Below, one piece after another: positions 12,416-24,090 of a stretch of DNA of 64,000 bases (positions within the stretch are counted from its first letter, which is position 1; each line of letters begins with the position of its first letter). Under the pieces are notes generated by a model. The model worked only from the letters and a program-made list of their open reading frames with translations. It had not been told where the DNA came from and did no database searches. Both the position numbers and the translations under genes were made by a program. The stretch is from Trachythela sp. YZ-2020 (taxonomy: Eukaryota; Cnidaria; Anthozoa; Malacalcyonacea; Clavulariidae), in contig JADLSH010000162.1 of the NCBI GenBank assembly GCA_016169945.1, forward strand, positions 744,001 to 808,000, given 5' to 3'.

Positions 12416-12784
12416 TTAGCCGAATTCATATTAGGGACGGGAACTCGTCTTAGACGGGAAACTGGTCTAATATGAATCCGGTAACAGACGAGTTTCCCGT
12501 CTAACTTTCCCGTCTAACTTTCCCGTCTAACTTTCCCGTCTAACTTTCCCGTCTAACTTTCCCGTCTAACTTTCCCGTCTAACTTTCCCGTCTAACTTTC
12601 CCGTCTAACTTTCCCGTCTAACTTTCCCGTCTAACTTTCCCGTCTAACTTTCCCGTCTAACTTTCCCGTCCAAACAGACGGGAAAGTTCTTAAATCCGTC
12701 CCTAAATTCATATTCAGACGGGTTTTCACAGACGAGTTTCCCGTCTAAGACGAGTTTCCCGTCCCTAATATGAATTCGGCTAAT
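12416..12784. mobile_element. TIR element filled with a 13-bp tandem array
   Basis: Ends TTAGCCGAATTCATATTAGG / CCTAATATGAATTCGGCTAA are perfect inverted repeats. About 12487-12672 is ~13 tandem copies of TTTCCCGTCTAAC, and the same GACGGGAAA motif recurs in both subterminal arms. Confidence 0.85.
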
Positions 12785-12785
12785 T

Positions 12786-13376
12786 TCCGAAAGAGCCAAG
12801 TTAAAAAGCTCATCGAAATTAACAACATTTGGAACAACATTCGCCATTTTCAGCTTGGAAAACAAGAGTGACAACATAGTTTAAAATTATGGTTATGTTT
12901 AAAATTTTAAATAACATGGGACCAAAGAGTCTCACAAACCTTTTTACTAACAAAAACGAAACGACAAGTTACAATCTTCGGAACGTTTCATCGGCCGTTT
13001 GTTTGCCACAACCTCGTACAAACAACATGAAAAAGAGTTTCATGTTTGATGGGGCATTCATATGGAACTCTTTACCAAAGGAAATAAGAGAAAGCAAATC
13101 ACTGCAAATCTTTGAACACAAAATCGCTACTCACAACTGCTAAAACCAGTTGTAAATAATTTGTAAAATACCGTAACTTTATTCTTATTGGATTATTGGT
13201 ATATTAATACCTTAGTTGATACTTTATACTTTTTTAGACGGCTTGAACGATTATTTCTACTTGTACTAGTTTATATTTAATACTTCTCTTTATTGATGTA
13301 CACGCCTTTCATGGAAACCAGCTTTTGTTGATGTTATTAGCGTGTATAAATAAAATATATCTATCTATCTAACTAT
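12786..13376 (+). mobile_element. LINE 3' end (CR1-like reverse-transcriptase C-terminus)
   Basis: 12889-13143 encodes FKILNNMGPKSLTNLF...YNLRN...LPQPRTNNMKKSFMFDGAFIWNSLPKEIRES, the C-terminal tail typical of CR1/L2-like non-LTR retrotransposon polymerases. A short AT-rich 3' UTR follows and ends in ATCTATCTATCTAAC at ~13360-13376, the microsatellite tail of such elements. Strongly 5'-truncated. Confidence 0.8.
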
Positions 13377-14264
13377 AGTCTCGAAACGTGTGGGGTTAAT
13401 TTAATCGTATCCGCGTGTTCCGCATATTTAATATCGTATTTCAGATTCACCGGATATGACGCACGATTTGTGAGTCCAGCTGAAGACCCTGATCGTAACT
13501 GAAGACCCTGGCGGTTTACGAAAGGGAAAACCGCGACGACGACGAAGAAAACAGACAGGGGCATATTAAGCTTACGGCTTGGCTCTGCCAGCCGTAGTAA
13601 CTATATACACCTCGTCCCAATGGGAATATTTGTCCCTAGAGTCTTGCTATTGTTGCTTTATTGTGTTTGCCCCCTTTGCAAAATGGCGCCCGTAATTACG
13701 AAATTGCCTATTGTTGAATATTACTCCTTCATGGGCAACTGTGGCATCACCATGAACAGATACATGTACGCTTAGCGTACCTATTTTTTATTAAATCTGT
13801 TGCTATTTAATCGGATTAAAAATGGTCCTGAATTTTAATTTTAAAACGAACACCCAGTTACTAAGGGCCTGTAATTTACACGGAGGTATGGGTAGGGTGA
13901 CCCTACCACTAGGTTACCCTACCAGGAGGGTAAAAAATAGCGAGTGTTTACATGAGGTAGGGTTACTAGGCGTGGTTGCTAATCCGGCTGTATTCAAATC
14001 TCCTGCGTACAGGAAATTTTGGCGAAAGTTGTATTGTTCCTTGCATATTTCAACGCACTGGTCTTTTACTTTGTATATAATTGTATCAAGGAATATTGTA
14101 CGTATTAGCGTCGGCAACAGCTTGCGAATGAAAGAGAATTGTTCGACATCGTCAAAGATTTTGACGTATTTGAAATTATGCCGTTATATTCTCAGTTATA
14201 TATAGCATTACACTTTAATCTTTGATATATAACACTGCGCTACATTATTTTGTAATCATTGCAC

Positions 14265-14410
14265 ATATGCATATCTAACAAAAGTAAAATAAGGATGGTA
14301 CTACCCTTTTATGAGAAAAAAGGCAAGGCTTTCTCAAGTGAGTCGAAAGAAAGATTTGCTGCAAATTTAACCTTGAAGTTTCACTATTTTCTCAATTTTA
14401 GAATTGCCGG
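14265..14410. repeat. Inverted dispersed repeat, arm 2
   Basis: Reverse-complement partner of 8786-8965; followed by the repeat shared with 1303-1600. Confidence 0.7.
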
Positions 14411-15289
14411 AAACATCCACTGATTTTGACGCCGTCTAGATCAACTTGTTGCAGAATCTTGAAAGATTACCTATTAGTAACTATTCGTCAACTTTGGTAA
14501 GTCTAATCATATAATTATTGTGATATTTATTTAACTACCTTAATCCAAACGATCAGAATTCCCCACGAATCTCCATAGCCTTTATAACTCAACACGCATG
14601 CATTTAGACCTAAAGCAGTGGACTAGATTCCTGAAGGTTAAAATCTCGTCTACTTCTTAGGTTTGGATAACAACTTCCCACAAAGCTCTATATATAGTTT
14701 TGATAACTCAAGACAGTGTGCAAGTACTGAAATAATACTTGATGCCTGGGTCACATTTCAATATACCAAGTTAGGCGTGATTTTCGAAATGAAAACTTGG
14801 TTAATATTATACCGTATATACCGTAAGCCCCTGTTTATGTGAGCCTTACATGAAGGGATGGCCCTCCTAGGCGAGATCCCGCGTGATAATTCAAATTCCT
14901 GTTAAACATTGTTCTTGTTTATATGAGAAGGCCAGCCCTCTCATATAAAAGTTGGTATTGTCAAACCAAATCAGTAATCTCCTTGAGATCACGAGAATTT
15001 TTAATAATGTATTACCTTGGAATAGTTTAGATATAAGTCACAATATAACAGTCGAAAATAATTGACACAATTTGATTGAAAATATTTTACATTTTTTAAA
15101 TACATTTTGACGGGAAAACTGCCATGGTCTACGTAGGATCACGGTCTACGATACACGTACCCGTGCCCCGGCATTAATTACCCGCGCCCTCGGAAGTTTA
15201 TCCGCGCCTGTTTTGTCGAACCCGCGCCACTTTTGTTGTGCGCGCGCCTGTCTAAGATGACCCGCGACCCGCGTCAAAAAAGATACATC

Positions 15290-15602
15290 ACAGAGATATT
15301 GGGGACTGTGATAAATTAAAGGACTTTAAAAAAATTTGGTCTCTTATAAACTCTCTTACTGGTAAGAATAACAAATCTACCAGTATTACAGAAATATATC
15401 TGTTAATAATAACAACATTACCGATTCCAAATTAATTGCCGAATCCTTTAATGAATATTGTGTTAACATTCGCCCTAACCTGGCATCTGAAGCAAGTGAA
15501 GAATTCCTTGCTCAGCATACGACTAACTACCATAATCCCAGTCCTACAATAGATACGACATTCGATTTCCATCATACTAATATAGATAATATTGCTCAGG
15601 CA
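15290..15602 (+). mobile_element. LINE fragment (pre-reverse-transcriptase region), frameshifted
   Basis: Reads KDFKKIWSLINSLTGKNNKS, then after a frameshift NNITDSKLIAESFNEYCVNI and TTFDFHHTNIDNIAQAI, the region just upstream of the RT fingers in CR1-like LINEs. It is cut by the SINE that begins at 15603. Confidence 0.7.
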
Positions 15603-15932
15603 ATACATACATACATTATTCAGCTCACTCCCCGTTGGGGCTTTTCAGTGACCGATTACATCCAGTATCTTGCTTACCTATATTATGTACTTAGCCTACA
15701 TTATCTATTTTTACAACAATTGTGATAGTACTTTCCTAATCTGTATATCCTAACCCACCCAGTCAACTTTCCCTGTGGGAGGAAACCGGAGTGCCCGGAG
15801 AAAACCCACGACTTTCGACAGAGCGTTGACTTACTCTTTTCACATGAGTGTGATGAGTGTCCTCAACGAGAATCGAACTCAAGACTCAGAGGTGAAAGGC
15901 GCTTGCTCTGACGACTGCGCCACCGAAGCCCC
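15603..15932 (-). mobile_element. tRNA-derived SINE, family 1, copy 2
   Basis: Full-length second copy, same orientation, inserted into the LINE fragment at 15290-15602. Few differences from copy 1, so amplification was recent. Confidence 0.88.
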
Positions 15933-16107
15933 ATTAATGAATGACGGCCATCATAGAGATTATAAAAGAATACGGGCATCCAATTGACATTATTATATTA
16001 GTCAAGAAAAGGGAATAATGAGTATGTTGCCGTTTCCCAGTTCCCGCGCGGTTTCACAATGCATTTTGGGATCGCCAGGGGGCAAACAAACATTCTCGAA
16101 TAGTGTG

Positions 16108-16432
16108 AAATATATAAATTTTCATATATTCAACGTTTTGCAGCGAAATTTACTTTAAAATCTTATAAATATCTATGAAAATGGCCTGTACTCAGACTGG
16201 GAGACGTGAACTAAAGGTCCGCGGGATGGAAAATGTTTTTACCGAGCTGAAGTGATCGATATTTTTGGTTGTGCGACTGCAGTTCAGTACACTATAATCT
16301 ATAGTCTATACTATAGCTTATACAGTATGATTTATTCGATCACGAGCCAGAAGTGGATGAACTCGAGCCATGACATTAATAATTATTAATGCAAATTTCG
16401 CTGCAAAACGTTGAATATATGAATATTTATAC
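16108..16432. repeat. Foldback/TIR element in the upstream region of the MACPF-like gene
   Basis: A ~38-bp inverted repeat with core TTCAACGTTTTGCAGCGAAA near 16128 returns as its reverse complement near 16392-16425. The arms enclose ~240 bp. The element ends about 190 bp before the start codon at 16619, so it lies where a promoter or 5' UTR would be. No coding content is seen. It is probably a MITE. Confidence 0.7.
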
Positions 16433-16618
16433 CAACCAAAATGGGATTGTTTTTACCGGTAATAATAATACACATAAACTTGTTTTTGGGCTGCCGAGAG
16501 TCTAAATTATCTCACTCCCGCCCTTGAAGTGGAAAGTAGAAACCAATGTTGTCAAATGCCAAAAACCATTCATCTTCTAACAGATATTTCAAATTCTTTC
16601 ATAGAAAATTAGAGAACA

Positions 16619-19600
16619 ATGTCTCTGGATTTTCAAGTAAATCTCGGTCAATCAACAAGCCTTCTTACTGGCTACAAGGCAGATATATATTCCGTACCAT
16701 TCACCACTTCAAGCAAGCCCGCCCTTTTCGAGAAGGAAGCCGTGGTTAAGAATCCTGATTATGACGCGAGATGGTCCAGTCCCGTTATAACCCTGCATCA
16801 TAACGTTGAAGATCTTCTATCTGCCGTTCTTCAAGTAAAACTGCGACCAATGCGGTATGAAGATCAACCCAGTGAAGGCGGTGCACCATCTATCTGGCCA
16901 TCTGGAGCTCTTATGCTTGCTGGATTGAGCAATATCGAACGCCAGGAAGCACTTCAACACCTCTCCACTCAACTTGGTATAGATATTTCGAAAGAGGGCA
17001 GGTCCTATGCTTTAGCCCGATGTACCCGCAAGGTAGGCACAGCAACCCACCTTTGCTACGAGAGGAGCATCTTTGGAAATCCAGATCCTGACAACACACT
17101 TAAACCAGACGCCCTTGATGCTCTCAAAAAACTGGAGAAGCTGCAAAAGACGTCAACCGACGTAAGCATGAACGGCGCTAAAGGATATTTGAATTTCTGT
17201 GAAACCTATGGTTCACACTTCGTGTCAAGCATTGCCGCTGGTGACTCGATTTTCCAGGTATTTTCTTTCGGTGCCCCGGCATTCGAGTCTATTCAGAAGT
17301 CTTACGAAAAATATCCTCAAGAATTCAGTGGTGATTTATCCTTCTCCTTTTCTATCTTCACCGTCCCACGGAGTAAAGATGGCAGATTTGGTTACGCTGC
17401 CGCTGCTGGTAATATTTGTATTGCGAGTGAAGACGACGAAATGGAAAAATCCCTGAAAGACGGCCTTTGGCGTGATGAAAGTTATTCTGGAACGAACAGT
17501 ATCTTTGCTCCGCACCTCCGTACTGATGCCATCGACATAAACACAACTTTCAAGAAAGTTGTTCCAATTTCAGTTGAATTAGCATCTGTTAGCGCTTTTG
17601 CTGAGTACTATCGCATGCTGATATGGCATCGAATCTTCAAAGCAGCTATGTACGTCAAGTATGCAAATGGTTCAGGCGTGGCGCCATACTTAAGTAACAA
17701 CTGCCCGTATGATCTGGACACCGTGTTTCAGGATTCAGACCCAATTGGTGGTGATGGCCTTCTTTCCACACTTTGTACACCTTCTGTTAACATCATGCAG
17801 GAGAAGATTGACCTGAGTGCCATTGTTGTTAGGTTCCCTGGAGTAGTGAAGGAATTTGCCGTATTTGCAAATGCAATTCAGGTGAGTCCTTAAAATGTCG
17901 AGTACTGGATTTTCATGATAGGATTTGGTGCAGTAAAAACTCGCATCATTACAAGAACCACTTTGTTGTCATGATGTCTACATATTGTTTTGATTTTGCT
18001 ATGGTTTCCTTTGTTTTATTTTCTGACTGAGTTTGTAGTTTTCCTATCAAAGCAGCACCTTTCATATATATCTTCCTAGTAACTCCACTGACGGCGAAGG
18101 GTCTGCTCGAAACGTCGAGAAGTATATTTTTGTCTTTAAGATCATGGCTGTCGTGAAATCCAACGAAAGCTTTAGAACTACTTCAGACTGATAAATAGAC
18201 TAGTTCTATAAAACTGCTTATTTGTAATCCCAATCATCAAGATTTTGTTTCATGTAAAAATTACTGAAAAGGTGGCAAAAGCCCTGGCAAGGTGGGGAAA
18301 ATGTCCAGAATGCTGTTTTCCAAAACACCAAAACAGCAAATTCAGTGCGTTTTCTCTTAAAATGGTTAGATATTTTGATCAGTCAAATACCAATGAATTG
18401 ACATGATACGTTTGTGATTCAATCCAGAGCAAAAATTTGAATTTTTGATTATAGGTAACGAAGTAATACCACAAAATATGTTTGCGGGTATTTTTTGGGG
18501 GACACTTTATAGAGTAGATTTTCAAGAAAACATGCGATTTCTATATATTTCCTAATGCAAATTCCATTTTCTTTTTGAATCGATTCTTTATAGATACCAA
18601 GCTCGCTCCCTAAGGAAAATACATCCATTGATGTTCCTGGTTCGCGCGATGTCACCCTCCTTGGACATGTTATTACTTCTGGCGAGAAAGGCCCTTTACC
18701 TCCTAATATTCAGCTCACAGATTCAGCTTTTGAAGGAATCAAGAATCGTCTATTTTGTGGTGAGTTTTACGGTGCTCTACGTATAAGTAACTCCGATAAT
18801 AGTAAGTCGTATGTTATTATGAATGGGTTGATGTTGGAATATACTGACGGACATGTGACTGTAGTTCGGGATGTTCGAGATTCCCCTTCATCGAAAGTTG
18901 TCATTGAGAGACTCACGGACATTCAGTTTGCACTGGTTGCCGCTGAAGCTCGCCTTCAATTTCTCCTCGCCAACCCTACTAATCACGAGAAGAGTATTGA
19001 GTTGATGAAGCACTTCCTGTTGTGGCTTGCTGAAGTAGCAGGGAGCGACGACGAACTGGTTCCTTTACAAGCAAGAGCAATGTATCTTGCAAAAGTCGCT
19101 GCGAGTACTCAACAATCTGGAATTCCTGTTCCATTATTGCGGTATGAGGCATACAAAGATGTTGTGCAGAATGTCCAGGATGTCATTAAAACAGCTTCTG
19201 ATAAGTTGACGAACTTCCAGAATCAGATCAGGGCAAGAATGGCCGAGGAACGCGAGATCGATCGTGAACAAGCTCTCAATGAAAATATCATCAAGTCTGG
19301 TCAATTGCTACAGGACTACATTGTCTCTCAGGCAACCTATCAAGAGAGTTTGGAAAATATGTTTCAAAGTGTCTTCGAGGGTAAAGAAGAAGAGATGAAC
19401 AAGGTCGTCAACGAAACAAAGAAACTAGAGTCACGCTTAAACGAACAGAGAGCCGTTGTAGATCAAGCCATCGTTGATTACAAAGATGCTGTCGCCGAAT
19501 GGCAAAAGGAGGAGACATTAAAGGCTGCTATCGACATCGCATCTGCCATCTTTTCTCTTGGTTCTGCGTTAGTAACTCCAGCATCGTCTTTTGAAAGTCT

Positions 19601-22409
19601 CAAAACCCTGGGTGAAACAGTACAGAAAATTCAAAAGTTAGCCGCTGTCTTCGATGCTGTCATCAAAGTTTATCAGGCCTTAGAGGAATTGCCTAAAGAT
19701 CCCCAAGAAGTCGTTGATGCCTTGAAAAACGTGGGACCAGAAGGGTTAGTCACGCCGTCCTCACTTGAATGGGATGAGATGCACGTTCAGTTTGAAGCTG
19801 TTCTTTCTACCGGACCAGATGTACAAGCAAAGACAACACTTTCTGCTGCTTTTGAAATTCTCGTTTTACGTGGGAAAGCCTTGCTGGAATCTCAGAGTGT
19901 TATTCAAAAAATCGCTGCAGATTTGGCGGGAGCTCAACAGCGAATAACACTTCACCATGATCAGAAGAAACGACTGGACGAGCTGAAGATTAACCTTGAT
20001 GCCAAACCGGAGGATCTTGACGCTGAGAAGATTGATTTAATTGGGCTTTCCGGTCAGCTTCTATTCTTTCAACGTCAGATGCTGATGATATTGGCTTCTA
20101 CTGTGATAATACAGGACAGAGCTTTGCAATACGAGTATCTGCGACAACCTACTCCTGTTGGGTCTTTTACGATGATGGGCTTGCAGCTGGCCATTTTGAG
20201 ACAGTCGCTAAGCATCAACCAGGGGTTAACAGTTCAACCACCTCCTCAGAATCAAGAATACCCGATTATCTACGAGATTCATGGTGTTCGAGCAGAAAGC
20301 ATCACAAACAACCGTCGCTACACATTCAACATCGACATCAACAAGCGTGAGTTTGCACCATTCAACTACGTCCGTGTGGAAAGCGTGGCAGTCGAAGTAG
20401 ATGGCATTGTCTCCACCGAAAGTGGCAAGTACTACACAGAGCTCGTGTTTGATGGCAATCCTTTCTTTGATCGAGGCTTTAACGGTGAAACGTTAACATT
20501 TCAAACAACATCGCGAATCTTCACTGGGCTCCAAAAAGTCAAATCCTCTAGTCAAGATGATGAGCCAAATGTTGCAGAGGCTTCTCATGCATATGAATCT
20601 ACAACTGGTCAAGATCCTTTCGGTGGAAAGATTTCCAACATTACCCCCTTCTCCAAATGGCACGTTTCTTTGCCTCAAACCTTGTCCAATGAAGGCATCA
20701 TGTTTGGAGATCGCATCATCATACGTCTCACCTTTCGTATTTACGCTCAGTTGAAGGAAACTAAGATGTCTCCATTGGAACTGTACAATAGATCCTACCA
20801 GTATCTTGTGCGTCCAACACTGACCCCCGCTGGTCAACCAGCATCAAATTCCTTCGAAGCTTCGCAAGCAACCTCTACCAGTACTAGTATAACCGACGTT
20901 CTTACCAAGATGTCAGGCCCGCCCGTTTGCGCTGGATGTGACGTTGTTTTTTCCATGACTGCCAAGCAAATTAATGAGCAGTTGAGAGTTCAGTACAGCG
21001 ACAGACAAGGAAATCCTAATTTCCTGAGAGAGACAGGAAAACACTCCAGCGAAGGCGTTACAGAGGATGACATTGAATTCAAACGGACCTTCGAATTTAA
21101 GTTTAATGCTCCGAAGCTCCAGTTCCTACTAAACAACTCAAATAGCGCCAATATTTATTTGCCTATCATTTCTGGTCACTGGGCGAATTACTATTATATG
21201 GGAGGAAAGTGGGTGAGAGTTAACCACTATGACGTAAAGGAGAGTGATGGTGCGTCTATTCTTGGAAATGTCGGCCTCGCTATTGTGGCCGGTTCCGTAT
21301 CAAGCCAGCATAATGTTGCCATCAAGCTGAAGGGCGGTCATTTTGAACCCAAGAATTTTAAAGTTGACGTTTCAAGCCCTGTTGTTGCCACTGTCTTGAC
21401 TGATTATTTCGCCAAGTTGGGAGATGGTTATGAAGTCTACAATTTTGGCACCCTTGATTTTAAGCAAATCTCGGTGCTTAAGTCCCTGCAACCATCCAAC
21501 TTCCTATTCCATGTTTTACACACCCCAAGCAACCGTGACCTGCTTCAGCTATTTATCGCGACAACAGGAGAGCTGAAGACGCCACAAACGTCTTTGCGGG
21601 AGCCAGTTCCGTCAACTTATGATTGTTCGTTGATTGTTAGCTCGAAGATCTTCTTTGAAGATGTGTTGCCTAAAAGTCTGGGAAACACCGCAAGTGGCCT
21701 AGTCGTGAAAGAAGTTGCCCCAGATTCAGATTTTAAATCCTGGTGTTCTGAAGCAACAGCTGGTTCCGTGTCATGTTCACTTCCAGAAACAAGGGTTGAT
21801 TCCGGTACGCTTAACGCGGGCCAATGGGAAGACTACGTGAAGGTATCAAATGATACAGTAGTTGTAGACCTTAGTGGAATGAAGTTTCAGAGAGGCGAAG
21901 TCGACTACGTGAATTCTCGTTGCGACGTCAAGATGGTTTACGATGTCAACAAGAGTTACCCTTTCCAATTTGGAGAACGTCAACGAATGAGAGGCGTTTT
22001 GGGAGGATACGGTGATTGGTCTGAAGTGAACTACAAAGACTACTCGGTGCCAGTCACAATAACCATGAATGCAAAGCTGCCACTTGAGGTCACCGGTTCT
22101 GGACAGAACCAGATGGTTCGATTTGCTGCTACGACATCGCAAGTTATTCCCAATGGTCACCTCTCGCCTCCCGGTGGTGCATGCAAATCTAGTGATCGAA
22201 AGATGCAAGAGGAATTCATTGGTACATTGAAGAGAGAACTCCCTCCAAAGTTGACCAATATTTTCAACCAAAAGTTCGAGTCGGTATCCCTCTTTGCGTT
22301 GAAGAATCTGTTGTTCCCGGCCAAAAACTTGTTCGATATGAAGGAAGCATTTGTGCCCGGTGATATGGTCGTGTTTGGTAATTTTACCCCTGCCAATACC
22401 CAAAAGTAG
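16619..22409 (+). CDS. Two-exon gene: MACPF-like / helical pore-former-like / beta-rich giant protein
   Basis: Exon 1 is 16619-17881 and exon 2 is 18594-22409. The 712-bp phase-0 intron has donor GTGAGT and acceptor TTTATAG, and the joined frame is open for 1,692 residues. The ATG at 16619 is the first after an in-frame TAG at 16610. Residues about 190-215 (FCETYGSHFVSS core) resemble the MACPF signature, followed by alternating serine/hydrophobic strands. Residues about 520-970 are strongly helical with a charged coiled coil near 620-720, then a hydrophobic Ala/Ile/Gly stretch near 730-755, as in helical pore-forming proteins. Residues about 978-1692 look beta-rich with scattered cysteines and match no family I know. 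No signal peptide or classical membrane segment is visible, so it may be cytosolic, released by lysis, or non-classically secreted. A role in membrane attack or defence is inference from architecture. The MACPF assignment rests on one motif; the gene model is firm. Confidence 0.72.
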
Positions 22410-22485
22410 GGTCGTGGACATTCGAGAAAAGAACTTCACATACCATTAGTGATTTTTCACTATAATATCTAACAGTTATATAGTT

Positions 22486-22751
22486 ATAGAAGTTGATCAT
22501 TTTGAACATTCTAGAACTACATCATAGAAGTTGATCATTTTGAACATTCTAGAACTACATCATAGAAGTTGATCATTTTGAACATTCTAGAACTACATCA
22601 TATAAGTAGATCGTCTTGAACAATCTAGAACTACATCATAGAAGTTGATCATTTTGAACATTCTAGAACTACTACATAGAAGTTGATCATTTTGAACATT
22701 CTAGAACTACATCATATAAGTAGATCGTCTTGAACAATCTAGAACTGCATC
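22486..22751. repeat. ~38-bp minisatellite just 3' of the MACPF-like gene
   Basis: About seven tandem units of ~38 bp begin 77 bp after the stop codon. There are two sequence types: one containing GAAGTTGATCATTTTGAACA and a variant containing GTAGATCGTCTTGAACAATC. They are ordered A A A B A A B, so part of the array spread as a multi-unit block. It probably lies in the 3' UTR or immediate downstream DNA. Confidence 0.85.
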
Positions 22752-22759
22752 AATTTTGA

Positions 22760-23400
22760 TATTTTTATGAACATATAGATATTCCATTGATTAAGAAACA
22801 TAGAAAATATAATAATTACTCTATTTTGCATGGACCAATTCGAAAACAAGCTGTCACATAACACTGTTTTATGTTCCACTGATATAACGCCAAGCTAATA
22901 GACATTTTTTTACACATACTATGAGACTAGCTGTTGAAGCAAAATGGAAAAGCTTAAGATTTAGAACAATGCACGAAGCAAAATTATCGCCCTTTCAAAT
23001 GTGCAAAAAGTTGTTTTCAAAATCTAGCAGAAACTGTGCGGGATTTTTAAGACTTAATTTCCCCAAGAGAACAAATGGTATTATATGACTTATATTTATA
23101 CTTTGTAAAAGTGTTAGTCTTGAAGATACCAGGCGGCAATGATTATCTAGGTTGAAATTGATTCGGTAGAAAACAGAATGACAACCATTTTTCGAATCGG
23201 TAATTGCTCAGTAAATTTGTAGCCTAACATCATTAAAATGCCTATTTCTATTGATGTGAAATGCTTCCAAATTTATTAGGAGTGAACTCACTAATAAGGT
23301 TACTTTTTATATACAATTTTCTTTTGTGAAACTAGTTCATAATTTGATAATATCACAATGCATATAATCACCGTGATATTCGTAGTTTAATTCATTGGTT
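22760..23400. other. No gene recognised
   Basis: AT-rich unique-looking sequence between the minisatellite and the family 2 SINE. Confidence 0.5.
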
Positions 23401-23412
23401 AACTATTGGGAA

Positions 23413-23827
23413 GTACGGGTGGCGCACACGGCTAGCGCGTCGCCTTTCACCACTAAGTTCCAAGTTAAGCCCGGTCGGGCGAGTTCAGTGGCTGGATGGG
23501 TTACCACCTGGGCACAGTCTTCGTGTCGACTTGCAACAACTAGGGACTCATGTGAATAGAGTTGTCGTAGTTGATCTCTCCCGTGCTTCGAGGGTTTTTC
23601 TCCGGGTACTCCGGTTTTCCCCCCTCTTCAAAATCAACACCTAGTTGCATGTGCAGATCATAAAAGGGGTATGAACTAATAGCGGCTGCTAGAGGCGCCA
23701 TTTGTAAGCTTATGGTTTACCTCGGTCTGTTCATGTCTGTGTAATGTCTCTGTAGTCGTAATGTAAATGGTCGTTGAAAAGCCCTGTAGGGAACAGCTAT
23801 TAAAATATCTATCTATCTATCTATCTA
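23413..23827 (+). mobile_element. tRNA-derived SINE, family 2, with (TATC)n tail
   Basis: tRNA-like head (GGCGCACACGGCTAGCGCGT...), then a central TTTTTCTCCGGGTACTCCGG core shared with family 1, and a 3' end GCCCTGTAGGGAACAGCTAT followed by (ATCT)n at 23805-23827. The tail resembles the LINE end at 13360, suggesting mobilisation by that LINE type. Confidence 0.8.
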
Positions 23828-24090
23828 TTATGTAATGATATAAGCATCAATTGTTTTGAATTAAAAGTATTTTTTTGTGAACATAGGTGTCCATTCAAAA
23901 ATAATTTCATCCAATTTATTGTATATTTGTTTGCTTGTGCAAATTTATTGATAACAACAATATTCGCAAAACTGCGGATGCTTTCGCTTTTCGAAATAAC
24001 GGAAGTAAAAGCAGACAAATAAGGCTAAAAAACATTTTACGAAACAGTAAGTTTGCAGACTGAACTGGCATTGCTGAACGTTTCACCGTG

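Larger units (their letters stand above)
12240..13560. repeat. Large inverted repeat enclosing a MITE and a LINE end
   Basis: ~175-bp arms at about 12245-12415 and 13385-13560 are reverse complements (CGTAAACCGCCAGGGTCTTC..., ATATTAAATATGCGGAACAC). Between them lie the TTAGCCGAATTC element and the LINE end. Confidence 0.82.

Noticed and set aside
12644..12877. 77-residue minus-strand frame
   Set aside because: Mostly translation of the TIR element's terminal motif and the antisense of the LINE end.
21846..22439. 197-residue minus-strand frame
   Set aside because: Antisense shadow of exon 2 of the MACPF-like gene.
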